This document shows positions 1 to 5,955 of a stretch of DNA of 5,955 nucleotides, one piece after another; the stretch's first letter is position 1, and each line of letters starts with the position of its first letter. This stretch comes from Paraprevotella sp. (lineage in GTDB: Bacteria; Bacteroidota; Bacteroidia; Bacteroidales; Bacteroidaceae). The notes beneath the pieces are model-generated. The model saw only the letters and a list, made by a program, of their open reading frames with translations, made no database searches and was not told the DNA's origin. The DNA lies in assembly GCA_017425765.1 (NCBI GenBank), contig JAFOXE010000172.1, forward strand, positions 1-5,955, in the 5' to 3' direction. Both the position numbers and the translations under genes were made by a program.

Positions 1-3000
1 ATTCTGTGGGTAGAATACGACCATATTGATCTTCCCAATGTTTCAAAACACAACCATCCGCCGGATAGGCACGTAGAACAACTTCTTCTCCTACCTTGTA
101 AGTAAAAGATTCATTCTGTCCATTGGCGTCCACTGTACCATAAGAAGAATTAGAACTCTCTACCGATACCGTGCAAGCATATTCTGGATATTCACGAACA
201 TCTAAAAGGATGTCGTACACCATACGGTTGGCAGTGTTCTTAGCAGGATAAGCTCCTGTCACGGCATCGTAACCACTTTTCCAAGCGCCATCAAAACGAA
301 GGCGAATGTGTGTCAAACCAAGTGGCATATCGTAAGGTAATTGTACCGAGATAGGACCACTGCAAGCCTCGTTGCTCGTGGAGTTATGTTTACCTTTAGA
401 TGCCAACAATTCATTATTTAGATTGAATTCGCCATCGCCATCGTAGTCGATGTAAGCTGATAAATATGTGTAGTTCAAACCGCCGGCATTTATCCAATTG
501 ATGCTGAAAGAACCACCTGGAGCAGCTGTAATCTTAATAGGAGCTGTATTGAACAATTGTTCGGGACAAGTCGCAGCCGAATACAACTCTGAATTCTCTT
601 TATTTTGTGTCAGCACGATGGATGATACATATTGTTTATAGCTTTTAATATCCTTCAAATCGGACAAATCCTCGGCCGGACTTCCCCATTTGTTCAACAC
701 AAAGTGGGCGGTGAAAGTTGCAGCGTCCTTACCGTAATATGTAAAAGTAGCGTCCGAACTAACCTTATTATCCTCTGCATCGGTCCAGTATGTGAAATCG
801 TATCCGGTGGCCGGAGTTGCCGATATGGTTACATATTCAGTGTTGGTTACGGTGTTTGTTTGTGCACCCTTTATAGAAACTTGTCCCTGCGTATTATCTG
901 CCGATAGAACCTTTACAGTGCGCGCCACAGTGATGTTGTCCTTCAAAGTTAATGAGAACGTAAATTCTGTGGCATCGGTAAGTACCAAACGCGCCTTCAC
1001 CTGAGTCGTAACAGCATCTGCTGGAATATCTAAGCTAAGGCCAGAAGCTGATTCCTCCTTGGCGAAGATACCATCGTTATTGACATCTACATAGAAAGTG
1101 GCTATATTGTTCGCATCGTTCAACGTAATCGGACAGGTATATTTCGTGCCACGATAAGCTGAATAAACAACATCCTTGGCCATATCGGTGCTCATTGAGC
1201 GATAGATATAATATACATCGCCATCGGGTTTTGTGATAGGGATGAAGTATTTGGCCAACAAGCGAGTAGCCACTTCTGCCGTATTGCCGATAGGCTGATT
1301 GCTATAACTAAGTTCTGCATTACGTGCCCACGCCCATTCCATTGCAAACCAATCGTGGTTTCCGGACATATTGTTGAAGAACTTCTGCCAACGTGGAAGA
1401 TAGAAATCCTTAAGCATACCGGCCCATTGACGATAAGAATAGTCGCGCAAACCTCCATTATTAGCCTGTGCTCTGTCACCCCATGTGGTGATGAGCGTAC
1501 GGGCATTGTTCAGTTCGAGCCAATTCTTGTCGGATATTGTTGTTCCGGCCACTTCGTCAGCAATTCCTCGTGCCATTTGTGTCCATCTGCCCACCATAAA
1601 GTTACTATTGGTAGACAACAAAACATCTAAATCGGCAATCAACTGCAAGAAGGCATCGCGGCGCTTCTCAAACGTAGCTGTAGCACCTGCGTTGTACGCC
1701 TCGTTGATGCCATTAAGCAAATAGTACGAATAGTCGGTGAGCGCCTGACGGCTGATGTCTGTTAGGTCGTAACTATAGTTAGCTCCTGATAGAGCTGCCT
1801 CCAAAAGCAGATAGGCAGCCTTTGTCATGTCTTGCGAATTGTAGAAGATACCAGTACCACCCCAACTTGACACTTTGTTGACAGTAAGACTCGGACGTGC
1901 ACAAACCACAGCCTCATGAGGACCTTGCAACGATGTTTCGCACTTCAAAGCAGAATTGCGGAGCAAATCCCATGCCTTTTGTGCCGCAGCACTCTCCACA
2001 CCATATCGGCTCGTGGTATATTCAGCCATCCAGTCTTTTCCTACCGGTTTTTCCGAACGCCAAGGCAATTCAAAAAGGACATCATATAGAACCGGCATTG
2101 ACTCGATAGCTTCAGGGGTTGCACCGATACCCTTGATATTGGAGTAAGTAGCCTTATTGCTAAAATAGCCATCAATCACCTTATCAAATCGTCCGAAGAA
2201 TCCGGTGCGACCACCAAAGTTTGGCAACATACACCACACTGCATCATGATTTTTGTACTCGGAAAAATGGATGTGAGCATCGGAAAACAAATCCAACACA
2301 ATGAGCTTGCCCTTAGCCACCTTATCAAGGACATTGTATTGAGGAGAATGCCATTGCCAGAACTGTATCACCCATTTAGCATTGGCATTGGCACCAAACA
2401 TAGCATTGGCTATAGCCGTATATGCCGCCGGCACATCGATGCCGTTCGTATTGGCTCCCTCATGAAAAGGGTCCATACTATAATATGTTGATGTTCCCAT
2501 AACCTTCTCCAACTCGGCATAGTAATTCGCCGCCATTGTAGCAAATGCTTCGTGGTTCGGATTTAAGATATAAGGGCGACCGAATTGACACCAATTACCC
2601 TGATTGTTGGAAGGTATTTTTGTCTTTGTAGTGAAGCTACTGGGCACCATTCCACTAAAACCCGGGAGTACGGGCTCCATTCCAAAATCGCGCATGCTCT
2701 TGCCTATTTTACCGGCAAGCTCGGCCTGACGAGTATACCACCAATCGGGATTCGGACCACCCCATCCCTCAAGGTTGTTCATACCCCACCAAGCTTGAAA
2801 CGAAGGACCGGCCACAAATGCATTTGCTTCGGCCTTGGTATAGCCATACTTTTCCATCAATAGGTTGCGCCATACCACATCTAATCCCACGATTTGCAAA
2901 GGCATATTGATGCCATGGAGTGCCATCCAGTCAATCTCCTGCTGCCAACGTTCCCATGTCCATGTACACATAGAATAAGAGAAGGTACAATAGTTCAAAT

Positions 3001-3382
3001 AATAACGATAATCGGCCACACATGTGTGGGTTTCGCTAGTGTTTGGCACAGGGAATGGCACCGCACTCATGTCGGTAGTAAGGTTGTTCCATGCCAAATT
3101 AACATGAGCATAGTGGTTCAAATACCAATTCACACCCGTAGTAATAGCCAACAATGTACTACCCTTTACACAGGGCTTTCCCGATTGTGAGGTAATCACA
3201 AACACTTCCTTGCCGTTAGATGACAAACTCTCGTCCAAAATCGTAACAATGCGCTCCGACGTACCGGCACCTCCGATACGATTCAGCATATCCGTCACAA
3301 CCTTGGGATTATTCTCTGCTGCCCACAATGGGGTACACACCATGCTCAAGAAGAGCACCAATCCTAAAAATAAGTTTCGCAT
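1..3382 (-). CDS. Secreted GH89 alpha-N-acetylglucosaminidase (NAGLU family), 3' end outside window
   Basis: This gene is read from ATG at 3382-3380 and stays open for 1127 codons to the window edge, so the C-terminus is missing. Residues 1-21 are a signal peptide: MRN, a hydrophobic core, then a cut near LWA/AEN. The rest follows the NAGLU layout. Residues 24-100 form the N-terminal domain, ending in the typical TGVNWYLNHYAHVNLAW. Residues 120-450 form the TIM barrel, with YLNYCTFSYSMCTWTWERW, IDWMALHGINMP, GMEPVLPGFSG and WCMLPNFGG. Residues 455-715 are the helical C-terminal domain. By alignment from memory with human NAGLU (E316, E446), the catalytic pair is E308 in DPFHEG and E438 in LFELPW. 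GH89 enzymes remove terminal alpha-GlcNAc from heparan-type or mucin glycans; the substrate here is not known. Residues 720-1127 are extra: a GEVED-like segment (YVDVNNDGIF, 764-773), an InlB-like repeat (about 822-894), a GEVED domain (YIDYDGDGEF, 977-986) and a second InlB-like repeat from 1069. A sorting domain may follow beyond the edge. The family call is firm. Confidence 0.95.
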   Translation of the reverse strand, partial: MRNLFLGLVLFLSMVCTPLWAAENNPKVVTDMLNRIGGAGTSERIVTILDESLSSNGKEVFVITSQSGKPCVKGSTLLAITTGVNWYLNHYAHVNLAWNNLTTDMSAVPFPVPNTSETHTCVADYRYYLNYCTFSYSMCTWTWERWQQEIDWMALHGINMPLQIVGLDVVWRNLLMEKYGYTKAEANAFVAGPSFQAWWGMNNLEGWGGPNPDWWYTRQAELAGKIGKSMRDFGMEPVLPGFSGMVPSSFTTKTKIPSNNQGNWCQFGRPYILNPNHEAFATMAANYYAELEKVMGTSTYYSMDPFHEGANTNGIDVPAAYTAIANAMFGANANAKWVIQFWQWHSPQYNVLDKVAKGKLIVLDLFSDAHIHFSEYKNHDAVWCMLPNFGGRTGFFGRFDKVIDGYFSNKATYSNIKGIGATPEAIESMPVLYDVLFELPWRSEKPVGKDWMAEYTTSRYGVESAAAQKAWDLLRNSALKCETSLQGPHEAVVCARPSLTVNKVSSWGGTGIFYNSQDMTKAAYLLLEAALSGANYSYDLTDISRQALTDYSYYLLNGINEAYNAGATATFEKRRDAFLQLIADLDVLLSTNSNFMVGRWTQMARGIADEVAGTTISDKNWLELNNARTLITTWGDRAQANNGGLRDYSYRQWAGMLKDFYLPRWQKFFNNMSGNHDWFAMEWAWARNAELSYSNQPIGNTAEVATRLLAKYFIPITKPDGDVYYIYRSMSTDMAKDVVYSAYRGTKYTCPITLNDANNIATFYVDVNNDGIFAKEESASGLSLDIPADAVTTQVKARLVLTDATEFTFSLTLKDNITVARTVKVLSADNTQGQVSIKGAQTNTVTNTEYVTISATPATGYDFTYWTDAEDNKVSSDATFTYYGKDAATFTAHFVLNKWGSPAEDLSDLKDIKSYKQYVSSIVLTQNKENSELYSAATCPEQLFNTAPIKITAAPGGSFSINWINAGGLNYTYLSAYIDYDGDGEFNLNNELLASKGKHNSTSNEACSGPISVQLPYDMPLGLTHIRLRFDGAWKSGYDAVTGAYPAKNTANRMVYDILLDVREYPEYACTVSVESSNSSYGTVDANGQNESFTYKVGEEVVLRAYPADGCVLKHWEDQYGRILPTE

Positions 3383-3427
3383 AATGGAAATATGTATTGT
3401 TTATTGATTCGATGGAATTTGAGGGAA

Positions 3428-3450
3428 CAAATATACTGATTTCTCGACAC
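3428..3450 (-). promoter_or_regulatory. Bacteroidales-type promoter of the GH89 gene
   Basis: On the minus strand TATATTTG (3435-3428) is a perfect match to the Bacteroidetes -7 consensus TAnnTTTG. It lies 45 bases before the ATG, which would give a leader of about 40 bases. A standard TTTG -33 box is not seen; instead AAGTGTC sits about 15 bases upstream, matching AAGTGAC at the same spacing before the other gene. The leader is AT-rich with no Shine-Dalgarno sequence, as is usual in this phylum. The exact start of transcription is inferred. Confidence 0.65.
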
Positions 3451-3540
3451 TTCCCTACTATATTTTTCTTTAAAACTCTCATTGTAGAGAGATTTTCATC
3501 ATAGTTTATGTCTTTTGAATACTTCTGCTCATCACCAAGA

Positions 3541-3660
3541 CTTCACATCCTGTCAAACACACGCTCATCTGACACCCCTCTACATGAGCATGTGGATGCA
3601 ACGAGGCGTACGCCTTGATGCAGCCACCCGTACGTCTGTTTTCACTCATATGTGCATGTC
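3541..3660. other. GC-rich palindromic island of unknown function
   Basis: The island contains a perfect 12-base palindrome AGGCGTACGCCT (3604-3615), flanked on both sides by GATGCA. An inverted repeat lies at 3558-3568/3584-3594: 11 pairs, one of them G.U if transcribed from the minus strand, with a 15-base loop. Inside that repeat is ACATGAGCATGT (3582-3593), and a second CGTACG is at 3629-3634. Its base composition is well above that of the flanking spacer. A 47-codon minus-strand open frame (3649-3506, starting MSENRRTGGC, ending SIQKT) spans most of it, but has no recognisable domain and no ribosome binding site. Possible readings are an interspersed repeat, a small RNA, a regulator-binding region or a small protein gene; the sequence alone does not decide. 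Confidence 0.4.
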
Positions 3661-3702
3661 AAAAACAATTAACGCCCTACCTATTGAAAGGCAGAGCGTT
3701 AA
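3661..3702 (-). terminator. Rho-independent terminator of the NagB-like/LmbE gene
   Basis: Arms 3690-3702 and 3669-3681 form a 13-pair stem around an 8-base loop. In the minus-strand RNA all 13 positions pair, two as G.U wobbles; in the plus-strand RNA those two would be A.C mismatches. On the minus strand the stem is followed by TTGTTTTTG. It starts 57 bases after the TAG stop of the fusion gene (3762-3760), which fits its being that gene's terminator and separates it from the GH89 gene downstream. Confidence 0.8.
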
Positions 3703-3759
3703 CCTATAATTTCACATCAAGTGGTAATTAAATTTTTATCTGCTTGAAAATGCGTTTCC

Positions 3760-5751
3760 CTACAGAGGAATGTATTCCACGAAGGCCTCCATGGCTTCGT
3801 AAGCAGCCAATCCCAGAGCCTTATACAACTCGGCTGTGGCATGATTTCTATCCTCGGAGCGTTGCCAGAACAATCGTTCGTCGTTGCCCAAAAATGGTGC
3901 GCTCTCCATTTGTGATTGGTGCTTCAAAATAGCATTACGCTTGAATCGCAGTTCTTCCGGACTGATGGGAACAACCATTTCGATATGTTCAATTTCCCAC
4001 TCGGCCCATGCTCCACGATACATCCAAATTCTGCAGTCCTTCAACCATTCGGCACCGGCTTCTTTCTCCAAGTCAATTGCTGCAAACACGGCATCGGTAC
4101 ATACACGGTGTGTACCATGGGGGTCGGCCAAGTCACCGGCCACAAATACTTGATGTGGCTTAACCTCTCTAAGCAAGTTGCGAACAATCTCTACGTCGGC
4201 TTCACTAATAGGGTTCTTCTGTATGCGTCCGGTTTCATAGAATGGAAGGTCAAGGAAGTGCACCCTATTCAACGGAATTCCGCTATAAATGCTGGCAATG
4301 CGCGCTTCGCCACGACGAATCAAGCCCTTGATGGTGAGGATATCACGAGTATCCAAGTCGTTAGGTTTCTTAGAATTCAAGAAATCACGTATTTCAGTAT
4401 ATTTCTCTTTAATTACCGTGTTACGGCTATCGTCAAATAATTGATTAAAACCGTTGATAAAGTGCAAGAAACGCATCACTTCTTCGTCACCTACGGCAAT
4501 ATTTCCGGATGTTTGATATGCCACATGCACCTCGTGGTTCTGCTTAACCAAGCGTTGCAAGGTGCCTCCCATGGAGATAACATCGTCGTCAGGATGTGGT
4601 GAGAAGATAACCACACGCTTGGGATAAGGCTTGGCACGCTCCGGACGGTAAGTGTCATCAGCACCGGGTTTTCCTCCCGGCCACCCCGTAATAGTGTGTT
4701 GCAGATCATTAAATATACGGATATTTACCTCGTAAGCAGAACCATACAATGCTAATAGCTCGCTCAAACCATTCTCGTTATAGTCCTTATTGGTGAGTTT
4801 CAAAATGGGTTTACCCGTAATGCCGCACAGCCACACAATGGCACTACGAATCAACTTATCGTTCCACTCACAAGAGGTTACAAGCCAAGGACGCTGTATG
4901 CGAGTCAAATGTGCAGCCGAACTTAAATCTAGTACAACCTGCGCATTGTTGTGTGTTTGCAAGAATGAAGCTGAATAGGTATCGGAAACATCACCTTCAA
5001 CCATTGCCTTCACCACGTCGGACTTTTCCTCTCCCCATGCCATAAGGACTATCTTCTTGGCGCTTAATATAGTGGAAACACCCATAGTGATGGAGCATAC
5101 AGGCACGTTCTCCGTACCACCAAATAGTTTTGCAGCTTCCTTACGCGAGGTGTTGTTTAACAACATCAAACGAGTTCGCGAATTAATGCGTGACCCGGCT
5201 TCATTCAAAGCTATATTTCCCATGTGGCCAATGCCCAAAACTGCAAGATCCAGGCCTCCCAATTCCTCGATACGAGCCTCAAATGCTTGACAATACTCCA
5301 GCACCTCTTCTTGTGGAATGGTTCCATCCAAAGTATAAACATTCTCGGGCTGTACATCTACATGATCAAGGAATGCTGCTTTCAACGAGTTAAAGTTGCT
5401 GGCATCGGAATTCTTTGGAAGAGGATAGTATTCGTAAGTGGTGAATACTACTACGTTTTGAAAACTAAGTCCCTCTTCTTTATGCATGCGGATAAGGTTA
5501 CGAAAGAGTTCGCCCGGTGTACTTCCACCCGTCAAAGCCACCACATATGGCTTTCCCTCGGCTTGCTTACTTCTAATCGTCGAAGCAACTTCTTTGGCTA
5601 CCTCAATCGAACCTTCTTCGGCTGTGGTATAAATGTCGGTGGGAATCTTTTCAAAACGCGTCAACACGGAGCGATCAATATGGTTTTCCGGACGATAATA
5701 CCGTGTAGACACTCTGTCTAGACAAATTTGTGAACTAAGATTTGTTTTCAT
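3760..5751 (-). CDS. NagB-like / LmbE (PIG-L) deacetylase fusion protein; NagB half lacks catalytic residues
   Basis: This 663-residue cytoplasmic protein has no signal peptide. After a 35-residue extension, residues 36-285 align with glucosamine-6-phosphate deaminase/isomerase (NagB): LTGGSTPG at 73-80, FTTYEYYPL at 103-111 and GIGHMGNIALNE at 173-184. Compared with E. coli NagB from memory, catalytic D72 is Y106, D141 is M177 and H143 is N179; only E148 is kept (E184). Deamination of GlcN-6-P is therefore doubtful, although a sugar-phosphate binding role is possible. A linker (286-375) leads to an LmbE/PIG-L domain (378-610) with SPHPDDD at 384-390 and DPHGTHR at 543-549. By analogy with MshB, H386, D389 and H548 would bind zinc and D388 would be the general base, so N-deacetylation of a GlcNAc-containing molecule is plausible; the substrate is unknown. 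Length and layout match, from memory, BT_0258 of B. thetaiotaomicron, and such genes are often labelled nagB. The start is the first ATG after a good promoter; the stop is TAG. Confidence 0.92.
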   Translation of the reverse strand: MKTNLSSQICLDRVSTRYYRPENHIDRSVLTRFEKIPTDIYTTAEEGSIEVAKEVASTIRSKQAEGKPYVVALTGGSTPGELFRNLIRMHKEEGLSFQNVVVFTTYEYYPLPKNSDASNFNSLKAAFLDHVDVQPENVYTLDGTIPQEEVLEYCQAFEARIEELGGLDLAVLGIGHMGNIALNEAGSRINSRTRLMLLNNTSRKEAAKLFGGTENVPVCSITMGVSTILSAKKIVLMAWGEEKSDVVKAMVEGDVSDTYSASFLQTHNNAQVVLDLSSAAHLTRIQRPWLVTSCEWNDKLIRSAIVWLCGITGKPILKLTNKDYNENGLSELLALYGSAYEVNIRIFNDLQHTITGWPGGKPGADDTYRPERAKPYPKRVVIFSPHPDDDVISMGGTLQRLVKQNHEVHVAYQTSGNIAVGDEEVMRFLHFINGFNQLFDDSRNTVIKEKYTEIRDFLNSKKPNDLDTRDILTIKGLIRRGEARIASIYSGIPLNRVHFLDLPFYETGRIQKNPISEADVEIVRNLLREVKPHQVFVAGDLADPHGTHRVCTDAVFAAIDLEKEAGAEWLKDCRIWMYRGAWAEWEIEHIEMVVPISPEELRFKRNAILKHQSQMESAPFLGNDERLFWQRSEDRNHATAELYKALGLAAYEAMEAFVEYIPL

Positions 5752-5879
5752 ATTATTGGTAATTTAAAGTTATCGATACGAAGATGCTATTAAGTAAACA
5801 TCATCCTGTCATTCGCAAATATACAAGAGCTTTGTCACTTTTCATACTCATTAAAGCCTTATATTTCCTAAATAATACT
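5752..5879. other. Leader and upstream spacer of the NagB-like/LmbE gene
   Basis: This AT-rich non-coding stretch holds the promoter at 5816-5838 and a leader of roughly 58 bases. The sequence just before the ATG (TACCAATAAT) has no Shine-Dalgarno motif, which is normal for Bacteroidales. No riboswitch-like fold or clear operator was recognised in the leader. Confidence 0.6.
5816..5838 (-). promoter_or_regulatory. Bacteroidales-type promoter of the NagB-like/LmbE gene
   Basis: The minus strand reads TATATTTG at 5823-5816, identical to the element in front of the GH89 gene and a full match to TAnnTTTG. It lies 64 bases before the ATG. There is no clear TTTG -33 box; AAGTGAC about 15 bases upstream is the counterpart of AAGTGTC at the other promoter. 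It lies directly downstream of the terminator at 5880-5931, so the fusion gene appears to start its own transcript. Confidence 0.65.
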
Positions 5880-5931
5880 AAAAAAAGAAGTCGCTGTAAC
5901 ATCTTTAAGGCGATAATCACAACGACTTCTT
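5880..5931 (-). terminator. Rho-independent terminator of an unseen upstream minus-strand gene
   Basis: Arms 5919-5931 and 5885-5897 form a 13-pair stem in the minus-strand RNA, with one G.U wobble and a 21-base loop. A run of seven T on the minus strand (5886-5880) overlaps the base of the stem and follows it. The plus strand shows no T run after the stem, so the orientation is minus. Its gene must end at or beyond the right edge: 5932-5955 is too short to identify a reading frame, though stop codons occur in it on this strand. Confidence 0.75.
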
Positions 5932-5955
5932 ATCTAAAATCCAAATATCTACATC

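Larger units (their letters stand above)
3383..3759. other. Intergenic region between the two minus-strand genes
   Basis: This 377-base gap holds, in transcription order on the minus strand, the terminator of the fusion gene, a GC-rich palindromic island, a weak short hairpin at 3476-3491 (CTCTC/GAGAG arms, then four T on the minus strand) and the promoter and leader of the GH89 gene. No coding sequence can be supported. The part nearest the GH89 gene (3391-3510) is about 29% G+C, as expected for Bacteroidales spacer DNA, whereas 3558-3660 is about 53%. Confidence 0.8.

Noticed and set aside
632..3190. Several plus-strand and one minus-strand open frames of 60-105 codons inside the left half
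   Set aside because: All overlap the continuous GH89 reading frame, which carries the family motifs along its whole length; these are shadows in other frames.
3335..3337. Cysteine 16 of the GH89 protein as a lipobox cysteine
   Set aside because: The residues before it (SMV) do not fit a lipobox, which needs G, A or S just before the cysteine; a cut after LWA fits a standard signal peptide better.
3515..3709. Plus-strand open frame of 64 codons in the spacer
   Set aside because: It runs through the minus-strand terminator and the palindromic island, lacks a promoter element in front, and has a low-complexity H/T/M-rich product with no domain.
3916..4440. Plus-strand open frame of 174 codons
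   Set aside because: It lies fully antisense within the well-supported 663-residue fusion gene, has no recognisable domain, and is best explained as a shadow frame.
5224..5721. Plus-strand open frame of 165 codons
   Set aside because: It is antisense to the NagB-like half of the fusion gene, whose motifs are clear on the other strand; no promoter or domain supports it.
5885..5931. Inverted repeat as an insertion-sequence end or operator
   Set aside because: The long stem followed by seven T on the minus strand, with pairing improved by a G.U on that strand, is better explained as a terminator; no transposase or second end is present.
1..5955. CRISPR array, tRNA, rRNA, riboswitch, or defence system
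   Set aside because: No regularly spaced repeats, cloverleaf, rRNA-like segment, known riboswitch core or defence gene was seen on either strand.

Overview
The window looks like chromosomal DNA from a member of the Bacteroidales (Bacteroides, Phocaeicola or Prevotella type). Four things point there. Both genes have a good TAnnTTTG promoter element and no Shine-Dalgarno sequence. The intergenic DNA is AT-rich. The secreted glycosidase carries GEVED-like and divergent InlB-type beta modules. The second gene is a 663-residue NagB-like/LmbE fusion that, from memory, matches the length and layout of the Bacteroides thetaiotaomicron protein named BT_0258. I could not run a search, so the placement is an inference.

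Layout: everything recognisable is on the minus strand. Reading in the direction of transcription, from high to low coordinates: (1) 5880-5931 is a hairpin terminator for an unseen minus-strand gene beyond the right edge; (2) a promoter at 5816-5838 drives the fusion gene 3760-5751; (3) that gene ends at a hairpin terminator, 3661-3702; (4) next comes a GC-rich, palindrome-rich island (about 3541-3660) of unknown nature with an open frame of only 47 codons; (5) a second promoter at 3428-3450 drives a large secreted family GH89 alpha-N-acetylglucosaminidase. This gene starts at 3382 and is still open at base 1: 1127 codons are visible and the 3' end is missing. It is easy to miss because its stop codon lies outside the window.

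The two genes share an amino-sugar theme. The GH89 enzyme should release terminal alpha-linked GlcNAc from host or dietary glycans outside the cytoplasm. The cytoplasmic fusion has a NagB-like fold that has lost most catalytic residues, joined to an LmbE/PIG-L domain whose metal-binding residues for N-deacetylation look intact. Each gene has its own promoter and they are separated by a terminator, so they are neighbours rather than a clear operon. The points most worth following up are the dead NagB / live LmbE architecture, the alternating modules at the C-terminus of the GH89 protein, and the unexplained intergenic island.
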